Positions 17,857 to 27,846 are shown, counted from the first letter of the stretch. The stretch is DNA of 64,000 bases from Merdibacter sp965119685 (GCA_965119685.1 OZ221971.1:1302001-1366000), one strand, 5' to 3'. Notes: generated by a model not told the origin, from the letters alone. A program made the numbers and translations.

Positions 17857-18807
17857 ATGTTAGAGTTTTACAAGACTTTTGATAATGTGACGACGCGGAT
17901 CGAACAGCCCGAGCACGGCTGCTGGATCAATGCCGTCTCTCCCAACGAGGAAGAGATCAGCTATCTCGTCAACACGATCGGCGTATTGCCGGAATTCGTG
18001 AAATCTTCGCTGGATGAGGAGGAGAGCTCCCATATCGACTATGATGATGACGAGAACCAGACACTGATCATCGTCGACTATCCAAGCGCGGAGGAGAAAG
18101 AGGACGTCTATGATGAAAACACCTTGCAGTACACGACACTGCCTTTGGGCGTCGTCATCATGAAGGGCTATGTCATCACGATCTGCCTGCATGAAAACCT
18201 CAACATCGAGGATATGGCAAACGGTATCGTCCGCGGGGTGCGCACCGATATGAAGACACGCTTTCTGTTGCTGTTGCTGCTGCGGATTTCTCAGCGCTTC
18301 TTGATTTACCTGCGCCAGATCGACCGCCTGTCTTCCCGCACCGAGCAAAAGCTGCATCAGTCGATGAAAAATGAAGAGCTGATTCAGATGCTGGGATTGG
18401 AGAAGTCGCTGGTGTACTTTTCCACTTCGCTGAAGACAGATGAAATCGTGCTCAACAAGATCATGCGCGGCAAGTTCATCAAGCTGTATGAAGAGGATCA
18501 GGATCTGCTCGACGATGTGCTCATCGAGATCCATCAGGCGATCGAGATGTGTAACATCTATTCCAACATTCTCTCGGGAACGATGGATGCGTTCGCTTCC
18601 GTCATTTCCAACAACCTCAACATCGTGATGAAGGTGCTGACGGTCATCACCATCGTGATGGCGATTCCCAACATCATTTTCGGCTTCTATGGGATGAACG
18701 TGGGGGGATTACCGGGCGCAGCGTCATGGCTGCCGCCGCTGATCATCGCGGTTATCGCCATGGGAGTCGCTACGTGGATTTTTATCAAGAAGGATATGTT
18801 TCATTGA
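17857..18807 (+). CDS. corA: CorA-family magnesium/divalent cation transporter
   Basis: This 316-residue protein has the CorA layout: a soluble N-terminal domain, a long helical stalk (about 140-245) and two C-terminal membrane helices. The diagnostic GMN motif is in FGFYGMNVGG between the helices. The family forms pentameric channels for Mg2+, and sometimes Co2+ or Ni2+. It sits alone behind a leader ORF and a mutually exclusive hairpin pair. An optimal AAAGGAGGAGG precedes the ATG. Length is normal for the shorter Firmicute CorA subgroup. Confidence 0.93.
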   Translation: MLEFYKTFDNVTTRIEQPEHGCWINAVSPNEEEISYLVNTIGVLPEFVKSSLDEEESSHIDYDDDENQTLIIVDYPSAEEKEDVYDENTLQYTTLPLGVVIMKGYVITICLHENLNIEDMANGIVRGVRTDMKTRFLLLLLLRISQRFLIYLRQIDRLSSRTEQKLHQSMKNEELIQMLGLEKSLVYFSTSLKTDEIVLNKIMRGKFIKLYEEDQDLLDDVLIEIHQAIEMCNIYSNILSGTMDAFASVISNNLNIVMKVLTVITIVMAIPNIIFGFYGMNVGGLPGAASWLPPLIIAVIAMGVATWIFIKKDMFH

Positions 18808-19128
18808 GTGATCCTGTGTTTTTGAGCGAAATTGTTTATGAAAAATATATTTTGTTTAAAAACCATTCCTTTTATAATTGAGGATCAACGAAAGCTGTTT
18901 TATTATCACGGTTTAAAAGAACGGTATTCTGAAAAAGGCTATCTTATAAACACCTGCTTAACTGCACAAGATAAGTAAAAGCCTATCTTGACTATTTCAG
19001 CATTACTTACTAGTAGATGAGTACTGAGATTTTTGTATGATGCTTTTGACTACACTCAATCTTTTTCAAAAAGATAATACTACTGAAATTCTAAAAAACT
19101 GTATATTAAAGATATGAGGGTATAACGA

Positions 19129-22095
19129 ATGGATAATATTAAAGAATTACAAGAAAAAATAGCTTTCCTTGAAAAAGAAAATCATTATCTGAAAAGTTTA
19201 TTGAATGACGCCGGAATCTGTTTTGAAACATATCCGACTGAAGCTTATCAGCAGGATCAAGGATCTCAGATCATTATGAAAGCAAATATCAGTGAAAAAG
19301 ATGCTACAGCCTTTTTTAGCATGTTTTGGGGAAGGACAGATGTATATAGCCAGAGAGCTATCGTCAAATCAACAGGGATTGCTAATTATTATCTTCAATG
19401 CTACAACTTTTGGAAAAGAAATTGCCCCAAAAAGATAGACAAAAAGAAAAAATGTACGGATTGCCAAAATGCTTCTTTTATTCCTTTAGGGAAAAAGCAG
19501 GTCATTGCTCATCTAAAAGGGAGCAAGGAAGATTGCACGGATGTCATTGGCATCTATCCTCTCTTCCCTGATGATACCTGCCGCTTTATCGTTTTTGATT
19601 TTGACAATCATGAAAAAGAAGCTTACAAAAATGATTTTGCAAATACAGATGATATGTGGAAGGAAGAAGTCAATGCGTTAAGAGAGATCTGTCAATTAAA
19701 TGAAATCGATGCTTTGGTTGAACGTTCACGATCAGGAAAGGGTGCACATTTATGGATTTTTTTCGATAAGAAAATTGATGCCGCACTTGCCCGCAAATTT
19801 GGGAATATGCTATTAAAAAAAGGGGCTGAAGCAGTGAATCTAAAATCATTCCGTTTCTATGATCGACTAATTCCTATGCAAGATCATCTCCCTAAAGGAG
19901 GACTTGGCAATCTAATCGCTTTGCCTTTACAAGGACAAGCATTAAAGCAAGGAAACAGTGCTTTTGTTGATGAAAACTGGAATGCCTATCCTGATCAATG
20001 GAAAGTACTGCTTACCAAGAAAAAGCTCAGTGAAGAGTATATAAAAGAAAAAATTAAAGAATGGGATGGAAGTGCTTCAATCAGTCATACTTCCCTTTTG
20101 GATATTTTGGATCATACGGAAGAAAAACCGTGGGATAAAACGAGCCGTTTTCATCAAGCGGATGTAGAAGGAGCATTACATATCACTTTAGCGGATGCGA
20201 TCTATATTCAAGCATGCAACTTAAAACCGCGAATACAAAATCAAATCAGAGAAATGGCCGCTTTCAACAATCCTGTTTTCTATAAAAACCAAGCTATGGG
20301 ACTATCTAATTTTTATCAGGCTCGCTATATTTATTTGGGTCAAGATGTGAATGGCTATATCCGTATCCCCAGAGGATTATTTGATGATTTAATCAGTCGT
20401 TGTCACAATGAAAACATCAAAGCGGAAATTCAAGATAAGCGATGTCAGGGAAAAGAGATACGCGTAGAATTTAAGGGACAGTTAAAACCCTCACAAGCAG
20501 CCGCTATTGAGGTGCTGGAGAAAAAAGAAACCGGCATTCTCCATGCTGCCACTGCTTTTGGAAAAACAGTTGTCTGCTGTGACATGATTGCCAGAAAAAA
20601 AGTAAATACACTCATACTCATACAATCTTCAACGCTTATCGAGCAATGGGAAAGCGCATTGACTCGCTTTTTAAGCATTGATGAAGCATTCACAACCTAC
20701 ACAACACCTTCAGGAAAAATAAGAACAAGAAAAAGCTTGATTGGCAAAATACATGGCCCTCATGATTCTTCAACCGGTATTATTGATATTGCCATGGTTG
20801 GTTCATTATGTAAAAAAGGAGTATTTCATCCAAAGCTAAAAGATTATGGAATGGTGATTTGTGATGAATGTCATCATGCGGCCTCCAATACTATTATAGA
20901 TGTTCTTGAAAAAATAAAGGCAAGATATGTGTATGGTGTTACGGCAACCCCTTCCCGCAGTGATGGCCTGGAAAAAATTAACTACATGTTGTTAGGGCCT
21001 ATTCGTTATAAATACACCTCCAAGGAAAGAGCAAACGAGCAAGGGATCGCCCATTTAGTTCGTCCGAGGTTTACAAGAGCTGTAGCTCCTAGGTTTCACC
21101 AGGTGAAAATGCATCCTAATGAAGCTTATGCTATTTTAAGAGAGAATCCTGATCGCGATGAAATGATCATTAAAGATGTGAAGCATTGCATTGATTTAGG
21201 TCGTACTCCGGTTGTTCTCTCTAAATATGTCGATCACTCTCAAAAGCTTTTTCATCAATTAGACGGGTATGCTGACCATATATTCTTATTATCGGGGAAA
21301 AATTCTAAAAAAGAACATAAAGAAATACGCAAACAAATGAATCAGGTTTCTAAAGAGGAAACCATGATTTTAGTTGCTACCGGCAGTTTGATTGGCGAAG
21401 GCTTTGACTTTCCGCGATTAGATACGTTGATCATGGCAACACCGGTAGCATGGAAAAGTGTTGTTGAACAATACGCAGGACGATTGAACCGTGATTATGA
21501 AGGGAAAGAAGATGTTATTATTTATGACTATGTAGACAGTCATATCCCAATGTTTGAGAATATGTATCATAAGCGATTAAAAGCATATAAACAAATTGGA
21601 TATTCCATTTACACTGAAGAAAACTGCTCTCATATGAACGATCCTCTTAATTCGATTTATGACATCGATCATTATTTCGATGTTTATCAAAATGATTTAC
21701 TCTCTGCAAAAAAAGAAGTAATCATATCAAGCCCTAGAATCAGCACTCAAAAAGTAAATGATTTAATTTATATGCTTAGTGAAAAGCAAGCCGGAGGATT
21801 AAGGGTCGTCATCGTTACATGGAAACCTGATGAATATCATTTTGGTGATCCATCTTATTGGGCGCAACTTCATGAACGTATGCGTAATGCCGGTTTTCAC
21901 ATGAATTTAGTGGGGGATTACTGTGAACGTTTTTGTGTGATCGATAGGAATATTGTCTGGTATGGAAGCACTAATTTGTTAGGTAAAGAGGATATTGAGG
22001 ATAATCTGATGCGGGTCTGCAGTGAAAGCATTGCGGCAGAGTTGTTAGAATTGACCTTCGGTAAGGAAAGCAGGGTGAGGGGTGAAGAAATTTAA
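19129..22095 (+). CDS. TOTE-type primase-helicase with PLD-like C-terminus
   Basis: This 988-residue multidomain protein begins with a coiled coil (about 1-28). A cysteine cluster follows (CPKKIDKKKKCTDC), then an archaeo-eukaryotic-primase-like domain with catalytic FIVFDFDNH and SGKGAHLWIFF. A superfamily 2 helicase comes next: Walker A TAFGKT, CDECHH, VTATPSRSDG, GSLIGEGFDF and YAGRLNR. The C-terminus (about 860-980) resembles a phospholipase D fold, ERFCVIDRNIVWYGSTN, where the usual histidine is replaced by cysteine. This domain order is described for TOTE-type biological conflict systems. Its activity on nucleic acid is expected, its target unknown. It lies in AT-rich, probably acquired DNA. 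Confidence 0.85.
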   Translation: MDNIKELQEKIAFLEKENHYLKSLLNDAGICFETYPTEAYQQDQGSQIIMKANISEKDATAFFSMFWGRTDVYSQRAIVKSTGIANYYLQCYNFWKRNCPKKIDKKKKCTDCQNASFIPLGKKQVIAHLKGSKEDCTDVIGIYPLFPDDTCRFIVFDFDNHEKEAYKNDFANTDDMWKEEVNALREICQLNEIDALVERSRSGKGAHLWIFFDKKIDAALARKFGNMLLKKGAEAVNLKSFRFYDRLIPMQDHLPKGGLGNLIALPLQGQALKQGNSAFVDENWNAYPDQWKVLLTKKKLSEEYIKEKIKEWDGSASISHTSLLDILDHTEEKPWDKTSRFHQADVEGALHITLADAIYIQACNLKPRIQNQIREMAAFNNPVFYKNQAMGLSNFYQARYIYLGQDVNGYIRIPRGLFDDLISRCHNENIKAEIQDKRCQGKEIRVEFKGQLKPSQAAAIEVLEKKETGILHAATAFGKTVVCCDMIARKKVNTLILIQSSTLIEQWESALTRFLSIDEAFTTYTTPSGKIRTRKSLIGKIHGPHDSSTGIIDIAMVGSLCKKGVFHPKLKDYGMVICDECHHAASNTIIDVLEKIKARYVYGVTATPSRSDGLEKINYMLLGPIRYKYTSKERANEQGIAHLVRPRFTRAVAPRFHQVKMHPNEAYAILRENPDRDEMIIKDVKHCIDLGRTPVVLSKYVDHSQKLFHQLDGYADHIFLLSGKNSKKEHKEIRKQMNQVSKEETMILVATGSLIGEGFDFPRLDTLIMATPVAWKSVVEQYAGRLNRDYEGKEDVIIYDYVDSHIPMFENMYHKRLKAYKQIGYSIYTEENCSHMNDPLNSIYDIDHYFDVYQNDLLSAKKEVIISSPRISTQKVNDLIYMLSEKQAGGLRVVIVTWKPDEYHFGDPSYWAQLHERMRNAGFHMNLVGDYCERFCVIDRNIVWYGSTNLLGKEDIEDNLMRVCSESIAAELLELTFGKESRVRGEEI

Positions 22096-22294
22096 AAAGA
22101 ATTTTTGACAAAGGATTTGATGTTGTTTTTTTAAATTGTCCTATGAAAAGAAATTAGAAAGCTGACTTTTCAATTGAGGGCTTACATACTACTATTACCA
22201 AAAATTAAAAAAATTCAAAAAATGGGAATAAAAGTATATTTGATATACTTAAGGTGGTATTATATAAATGGTTAATGCCATTTTTTAAATTTTC

Positions 22295-22312
22295 TTTAAA
22301 AAGTGGGAATAG
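22295..22312 (+). repeat. 18-bp direct repeat, left copy
   Basis: TTTAAAAAGTGGGAATAG occurs here, just before the DUF4143 gene start, and again at 23542-23559 just after its stop. A related AAAAAATGGGAATA lies at 22217-22230. The exact copies bracket one gene. Confidence 0.75.
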
Positions 22313-22323
22313 GAGGGGCGGTT

Positions 22324-23517
22324 ATGCATTTTATTACTAGACAAAAATATTTAGATGAACTGATTGAATTGACAGATACTCCAGACATTAAAGTAATCAC
22401 CGGAATTCGAAGAAGCGGTAAATCGTCTTTACTTGAAGCATACGTACAATATCTTCGAGAAACGGAAAAAAATTCTAATATTGTTATGATTAATCTGCAG
22501 GAATTGGAATATGATCAGCTTTTGGAATATCATGCTTTACATGACTATATTTTAAGCAAGTATGTAAAAGGTGTGAGAAATGTACTTTTCATTGATGAGG
22601 TACAGCTATGTGATAAATTTGAATTGGCAATCAACAGCATTTATACTAAAAGGTTATTTGATATTTTTATTACCGGTTCAAATGCATTTTTATTAAGTTC
22701 TGATTTAGCTACGATATTTACCGGAAGAACAATGGAAATCAAAGTATATCCTTTCTCTTTTAAAGAATATCTAGAGTATCATAAAGTAACTGATCATTTT
22801 GATGATGCTTTTGATGATTATGTTAGATATGGCGGTATGCCGGGATCATATCCTTATAAATCAAATGAAAAGAAGTATGAATATGTAAGAGACGTTTATT
22901 CAACCATTTTGATTCGAGATTTAGTTGAAAAATATAAAATTCGCAATAAGCAGGAACTCATGAATATTGCGGAATTCATGATGGATAATATCGGCAATTT
23001 ATTATCACCGAATAATATCTCGAAAACGCTAAATAATAGTGATAGTGAAATTACTAGAAAAACAGTAACCAAATATATTTCTTATTTAGAAAACGCATTC
23101 TTATTTTATGAAGCAAAAAGATATGATGTAAAAGGAAAAAAATATTTATCAACAAATAGTAAATATTACTTATGTGATTCTTCTTTTCGATACGCTGTGA
23201 ATGGAACTAAAAATATGGATTTTGGCAGAGTGTATGAAAATATTGTCTATCTTGAACTTTTACGCAGAGGATATGAGGTATATGTTGGAAAGCTATATAA
23301 AAAGGAAATTGATTTTGTCATCAAGAAAAAAGATGAACTCATCTATATTCAAGTAAGTGATAATATTTCTGATGATAAAACATTTGCACGTGAAGTTTCA
23401 TCATTATTGAATATTCGAGACGCGTATCCAAAAATACTGATAGCTAGAACCCGCCATGAAACATATCAATATGAAGGAGTACAAATTATTGATATTTGTC
23501 GTTGGTTAAGTGAATGA
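22324..23517 (+). CDS. AAA ATPase with DUF4143 C-terminal domain
   Basis: This 397-residue protein has an N-terminal AAA_14 ATPase with Walker A GIRRSGKSS, Walker B NVLFIDEVQL and sensor FITGSNAFLL. A DUF4143 C-terminal domain carries the PD-(D/E)XK-like pattern EIDFVIKKKDELIYIQVS. The ATG at 22324 follows AGGAGGGG; an in-frame start seven codons upstream lacks a site. Members of this family are common, often mobile, and of unknown role. Exact 18-base repeats flank the gene, so it may have arrived as a unit. It may or may not act with the helicase gene upstream. Confidence 0.88.
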   Translation: MHFITRQKYLDELIELTDTPDIKVITGIRRSGKSSLLEAYVQYLRETEKNSNIVMINLQELEYDQLLEYHALHDYILSKYVKGVRNVLFIDEVQLCDKFELAINSIYTKRLFDIFITGSNAFLLSSDLATIFTGRTMEIKVYPFSFKEYLEYHKVTDHFDDAFDDYVRYGGMPGSYPYKSNEKKYEYVRDVYSTILIRDLVEKYKIRNKQELMNIAEFMMDNIGNLLSPNNISKTLNNSDSEITRKTVTKYISYLENAFLFYEAKRYDVKGKKYLSTNSKYYLCDSSFRYAVNGTKNMDFGRVYENIVYLELLRRGYEVYVGKLYKKEIDFVIKKKDELIYIQVSDNISDDKTFAREVSSLLNIRDAYPKILIARTRHETYQYEGVQIIDICRWLSE

Positions 23518-23541
23518 GATATTCTCAATTTATGATAAAAA

Positions 23542-23559
23542 TTTAAAAAGTGGGAATAG
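23542..23559 (+). repeat. 18-bp direct repeat, right copy
   Basis: This is an exact second copy of TTTAAAAAGTGGGAATAG, 25 bases after the DUF4143 stop. Together with the left copy it frames a 1.25 kb unit. Confidence 0.75.
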
Positions 23560-24140
23560 AATTGTGAAAAATATCTCAAATAATATAAAAATTTCAAGTA
23601 AAGAGTCAAAATTCCCTACTTTTTTACGTAACAAGTGTGACTTTGACGGCGAAATCAGCCGGCGTCGGTATTGTTTGTTGCGAATGAGAGAAACGACTAT
23701 CCGCAATGCACGTCGGTTGCGCAAGAAGAAATAAAGCCGATTTGGCTGATGGGGAAGCGGGCGCTGTTGTATGCGCTCCTGTAACGCAGGCAAAGACTGC
23801 AAACGATCCCCGGTTGTGCCACCCGGCTTTTTTTCGTTTGCCAAAAAGACATGATCATATGCTGAAAATAAGCACCATGGAAAGCGCAAATGCAGTGAGC
23901 GTCTGACAGTTTCATTCACGTGCCTGCGGTCTGTTTTCTCGGCAAGCGCCTTTTCGCTTATCACAGGTCATTGGGCATGCGCATGTGGTGTTCTATCATC
24001 AGATGGACAGGGAGGGTCGATTGACCGTGTAAAAGGCGTTAAAAAAGCCCGCTTTGCACGCTTTCCTTTGCGCAAGGATGCGGCGGCGGGCAGAAAATAT
24101 CGGATAATCGTTGAGAAACTTCATCGATCGTCACATGTCG
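23560..24140. other. 580-bp intergenic stretch, no gene recognised
   Basis: AT-rich up to about 23640, then GC-rich. Open frames on both strands lack ribosome-binding sites and family resemblance. A weak hairpin with CCGG arms followed by seven T (23806-23833, plus strand) could be a terminator for the island. Nothing else is supportable. Confidence 0.4.
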
Positions 24141-25634
24141 TTATTCCCGATTCGTTTTTCGATGCTTTGCCTGTTGCAGGAAAGCGACGATAAAGATTAA
24201 GATCGGATAGATCTCCAATCGCCCGATCAGCATGGCAAACGATAAAACCAGCTTGGAAAGATCAGAAAACATCGAAAAGTTGCTCAGCGGTCCGGCAACG
24301 CCTAACCCGGGTCCGACATTTCCCAAACAGGTGAAGCATGCGCCAATGGTAGATTCCAAATCAAAGTTGTCTAACGACACGATTAACAAAATCAACGCCA
24401 ACAGCAGCATGTAGCAGAAGAAATAGCTGCATATCTGGCTGACGAGCGATTTATCGACCACCTTGCCATCCATCGTGATGACATCGACCTTCTGTGGATG
24501 CACCAGACGCTGCAAATCTAGCCGCGTCCGCTTCAGCAAAATAACTAAACGGCTGATCTTCAGACCGCCGGCGGTAGAGCCGGCACATGCGCCGATAATC
24601 ATGAGCAGCAGTAAGATCAGTTTGGAAAACATCAGCCAGTAGTTGAAGTCCGTGGTGGAAAAGCCGGTGGTAGAGATGATGGAAGCCACCTGAAAGATCG
24701 CATAGCGAAGCGCTTGCAGCAGCGAACCATCCATCAGCGGGCGAATGTTCCAAGCGATCGCCAATATGCTGCATATGACGATCAGCAGATACATGCGAAG
24801 CTCCTCGCTGCGCAAAGCCGTCCGCACATTTTTGATGAGGATGAAATAAAAGATATTGAAGTTGATGCCAAACAGCAACATGAACAGGGAGATGATCATC
24901 TCCAGATACACGCTGTCATAAAAGGCGATGCTGTTGTTTTTGATGGCGAATCCGCCGGTGCCTGCCGTTCCAAAGGCGGTACAGAGCGAATCAAACAGCG
25001 GCATGCCGCCAAGCAGCAGGCAGACGATCATCACAAATGTCAAAACGAGATAAATCTTATAGAGAATGGCCGCGCTCTCCCGCAAGCGCGGCAGCAGCTT
25101 GCCGATTACCGGCCCCGGCGCCTCTGCCCGCATGACGTGCATCATGCGATCATTGGAACGCGGAACGATCGCCAGCAGAAAGACGAGGATGCCCATGCCG
25201 CCGATCCAGTGCGTAAAGCTGCGCCAAAGCAGAGAAGCGTGAGAGAGCGCCTCCACATCGGTTAAGATGCTCGAGCCCGTTGTGGTAAAGCCCGATACGG
25301 TTTCAAAGAAACAATCGATAAACGAAGGAATTTCTTTGGTGATAAAGAAAGGAATCCCGCCAAAGAGAGAGACGATGATCCATGTCAGTCCGACCGCGAT
25401 CATCCCTTCCTTCGCAAAATAGGAGTGTTTGGATTTCAACGCCGCCAGCACTCCTCCACAGGCAAAACAACAAAGGATCGTAATCAGATACGCATACCAG
25501 ACCCCTTCCCCATAGAGGAGATCGATAACCAGCGGCAGTATGAGCAGACAGGCCTCGGCGATGAGCGCATAGCCGATGATGCTGCCGATGATCCGCCAGT
25601 TCAGCTTGTTCAGGCGGCGGTTAAGCGAGAACAT
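24141..25634 (-). CDS. trkH: Trk potassium uptake membrane subunit TrkH
   Basis: This 497-residue membrane protein has the fourfold P-loop layout of the TrkH/KtrB family. Selectivity-filter-like segments are SGFTTTGSSI, TAFGTAGTGGFA, ASIISTTGFSTTDF and TCLGNVGPG, plus GACAGSTAGGLK. It forms the K+-conducting path in the cytoplasmic membrane and is gated by the NAD-binding TrkA subunit. Its start overlaps the end of trkA by 14 bases, so translation is probably coupled. Length is normal for TrkH. Confidence 0.95.
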   Translation of the reverse strand: MFSLNRRLNKLNWRIIGSIIGYALIAEACLLILPLVIDLLYGEGVWYAYLITILCCFACGGVLAALKSKHSYFAKEGMIAVGLTWIIVSLFGGIPFFITKEIPSFIDCFFETVSGFTTTGSSILTDVEALSHASLLWRSFTHWIGGMGILVFLLAIVPRSNDRMMHVMRAEAPGPVIGKLLPRLRESAAILYKIYLVLTFVMIVCLLLGGMPLFDSLCTAFGTAGTGGFAIKNNSIAFYDSVYLEMIISLFMLLFGINFNIFYFILIKNVRTALRSEELRMYLLIVICSILAIAWNIRPLMDGSLLQALRYAIFQVASIISTTGFSTTDFNYWLMFSKLILLLLMIIGACAGSTAGGLKISRLVILLKRTRLDLQRLVHPQKVDVITMDGKVVDKSLVSQICSYFFCYMLLLALILLIVSLDNFDLESTIGACFTCLGNVGPGLGVAGPLSNFSMFSDLSKLVLSFAMLIGRLEIYPILIFIVAFLQQAKHRKTNRE

Positions 25635-26979
25635 CGTTGATCTCCCGCAGTCCCTGCTGCTTGCTGATGATGATGACCGTATCGCCTAAGGCGATCTGGG
25701 AGTGACCGGTGGCGATTGCCGGCTTTCCCTTGTGAATGATATAGCTGACTAAAATGCCTTTTTTGAATGTGACATCTTTGAGCGGACGGCCGATAAAACG
25801 GCAGTTTTCGCGGATGCGGAATTCCAGCGCCTCCACCTGATCATCGACGATCCGCGTCAGTGAGGTGACGTTGCTGCCAAGCGTATTCTGCATCGCCCGC
25901 ACATATTGCACGATCTGAATAGCCGTGAGATTTTTCGGGGTGATGGTATTGTCTAAGCCCAAGCGTTCCAGCAAAAAGCCTAACGCCATGCGGTTGACCT
26001 TGGGCAGCACCATCTTAACGCCGTGGCTGGAAGCGAACATGGAGGTGATGACATTTTCCTCATCGTTATCGGTCAGGGCGATGAAGGCGTCCATCTCTTC
26101 CATGTTTTCCGACAGCAGCAGCTCATGGTCGGTGCCGTCGCCGTGAATGACGGTCAGCTGAGGGAAACGCTCTACTAACGCTTCACAGCGCTCGCTTTTG
26201 ATTTCGATGACCTTTACGGCGATTCCCAGCTCTATGAGCATTCTTACCAGGTAGAACGTGATCTTTCCGCCGCCGATGATCATGACCTCATGAATGGTGC
26301 GGCGTTCGACGATGCCCACCTCGCAGAGAAACTTTTTCAGCTGCTTGGTCGTAGCGGTCAGCGTGACTTTATCGTCGGTGTACAGGACGGTGCTGCCATC
26401 GGGGATGAGCACCTCTTCTCCGCGCTTGACGGCGACAAACTGCACCTGTGATTTTAATGAATTGTCAATTTGGTAAATGGCGCGGCCGCACAGCGGGTTT
26501 CCCTCCCGCAGCTTAATTTCCGCCAATTCCACGCGGCCCTTTGCAAAGCCGCTCACCTTGACATTATTGGAAAAACTCAGCGCGCGCACAATTTCGCGGG
26601 CGGCGGTCTGCTCCGGGTTGATCTGCATGCTCAAGCCGAGATCTTCCTTTAAAATGCGCAGCCCCCGCACATATTCAGGGTTGCGGATGCGGGCGATCGT
26701 GTGGTCGGCGCCCATCTTTTTGGCGAGCAGGCAGCTGATGATGTTGATTTCATCGCTTGAGGTAGCGGCGATGACGAGATCGGCCAGATCAACCTGTGCC
26801 TCCTTGAGCACATCGTAATTGGCGCCGTTGCCCTGAATGCCGACGACATCCAGCACATTCATCGTCAGATTCAGCACCTGCGATTTGTTTTCGATAATCG
26901 TGATATCGTATCCCTCTCGGCTCAGCTGCTTTGCGATCGCAAAGCCGACCTTGCCATCCCCAATGATAACGATTTTCAT
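25621..26979 (-). CDS. trkA: Trk system regulatory subunit TrkA
   Basis: This 452-residue cytoplasmic protein has two RCK units. Each has a Rossmann nucleotide-binding fold (MKIVIIGDGKVG near 1-12 and IHEVMIIGGGKITFYLV near 225) and a TrkA_C domain, one in the middle and one at the end (RFIGRPLKDVTFKKG). It binds NAD(H) and gates TrkH. The ATG at 26979 follows GGGGAAG; the longer frame upstream overlaps the promoter. It is the first gene of the trkA-trkH operon. Confidence 0.95.
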   Translation of the reverse strand: MKIVIIGDGKVGFAIAKQLSREGYDITIIENKSQVLNLTMNVLDVVGIQGNGANYDVLKEAQVDLADLVIAATSSDEINIISCLLAKKMGADHTIARIRNPEYVRGLRILKEDLGLSMQINPEQTAAREIVRALSFSNNVKVSGFAKGRVELAEIKLREGNPLCGRAIYQIDNSLKSQVQFVAVKRGEEVLIPDGSTVLYTDDKVTLTATTKQLKKFLCEVGIVERRTIHEVMIIGGGKITFYLVRMLIELGIAVKVIEIKSERCEALVERFPQLTVIHGDGTDHELLLSENMEEMDAFIALTDNDEENVITSMFASSHGVKMVLPKVNRMALGFLLERLGLDNTITPKNLTAIQIVQYVRAMQNTLGSNVTSLTRIVDDQVEALEFRIRENCRFIGRPLKDVTFKKGILVSYIIHKGKPAIATGHSQIALGDTVIIISKQQGLREINDVLA

Positions 26980-27023
26980 ATCTTCCCCAACTTTCTCACC
27001 CAATGGATATGGATTGCTCATTC

Positions 27024-27051
27024 ATTGTACTACAACCGTGCGAATTGTCCA
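27024..27051 (-). promoter_or_regulatory. trkA-trkH promoter
   Basis: On the minus strand TGGACA (27046-27051) and TACAAT (27024-27029) are 16 bases apart, about 45 bases upstream of trkA. No gene is evident in the remainder of the gap up to 27267. Confidence 0.6.
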
Positions 27052-27267
27052 GATGTAAACGCTAAAAATACCGTAAATCAGCGGAAAGAGAATAAAAATG
27101 GGCACATCCGGGAAAAGATGACAAAGAACGCTTCAAAAGTTAGCCGCATTCAGAAGGTGATCAATGCAGGAAAGCTGATCGATTCTATGACTGATCTTAT
27201 CAGCGGCCGGCGCTTCCAAAACGGAGAAAAAACGGCAGTAAATAAGGAAAATGGAATTTCACTACGA

Positions 27268-27846
27268 TCATAAAGCGAGCCGATCTTCCTCGGTGATGGC
27301 ACGGATGGGACGGCAGGGAGCGCCCATTGCCAGCGTGTGAGGAGGAATGTCCTTGGTGACAAGACTCTTTGCGCCGATGACGGCACCTTCGCCGATCGTA
27401 ACGCCGGGTAAAATGGTCACATCCGCTCCGATCCACACGTTGTCACCGATGTTCACCGGCAGCGCCTGCTCATATCCTTGGCTGCGATCGCTACTGTGTA
27501 AGGGATGGCAGGCGGTGTAGATGCCGCAGTTGGGACCGATGAAGCAGTGAGCACCGATCGTGATGCCGCCGCCATCCATCAGATAGATATTGTGATTGAG
27601 AAACGATCCCTCTTTGATTCGACACAGATTCCCATAGTCGGTATAAAAAGGCGTGAGAATTTCGACGTTCTCCTCCATGTGCGGTAACAGCCGGCGCAGG
27701 ATGTCGCGCTGTGCTTCCTCATCTGCGGGAGAGGTGTGATTCAGGCGGAAGCAGAGCGTTTTAGCCTCTTTTCGTCTTTGCAGGATGTCTTCATCAAAGT
27801 TGGCGTCATACCATGCGCCGTTGATCATCTTTTCATATTCTGTCAT
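27268..27846 (-). CDS. sugar O-acetyltransferase (maltose acetyltransferase-like)
   Basis: This 192-residue enzyme belongs to the left-handed beta-helix hexapeptide acyltransferases. The N-terminus (EYEKMINGAWYDANFDEDIL) is the Mac domain of maltose/galactoside acetyltransferases. The C-terminal half has imperfect hexapeptide repeats (IGAHCFIGPNCGIY, IGDNVWIGADVTILPGVTIG) and the catalytic histidine in TACHPLH. It transfers acetyl from acetyl-CoA to a sugar. Length matches the family. It stands alone and diverges from the MGMT-family gene. Confidence 0.92.
   Translation of the reverse strand: MTEYEKMINGAWYDANFDEDILQRRKEAKTLCFRLNHTSPADEEAQRDILRRLLPHMEENVEILTPFYTDYGNLCRIKEGSFLNHNIYLMDGGGITIGAHCFIGPNCGIYTACHPLHSSDRSQGYEQALPVNIGDNVWIGADVTILPGVTIGEGAVIGAKSLVTKDIPPHTLAMGAPCRPIRAITEEDRLAL

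Larger units (their letters stand above)
18830..23640 (+). other. AT-rich island (probable horizontally acquired conflict module)
   Basis: Base composition drops sharply just after corA and recovers near 23640. The two genes inside use AT-ending codons heavily, unlike the genes on both sides. The contents are a TOTE-type primase-helicase and an AAA/DUF4143 ATPase. The 320 bases before the first gene (18808-19128) are AT-rich and show a possible -35 box TTGACT but no gene. I found no integrase or tRNA at the borders, so how the island arrived is unclear. Confidence 0.6.

Noticed and set aside
23510..23734. 74-codon plus-strand ORF after the DUF4143 gene
   Set aside because: It overlaps the preceding stop region, spans the AT-rich/GC-rich border, lacks a ribosome-binding site and resembles nothing.
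23640..23840. T-box leader suggested by GGGTGGCAC-like bases on the minus strand
   Set aside because: No specifier loop, no stem I features and no downstream synthetase or amino-acid gene on that strand.
24714..25265. Long plus-strand frames inside trkH and other strong genes
   Set aside because: These are shadow frames of well-supported genes on the opposite strand, with low-complexity composition caused by codon bias.
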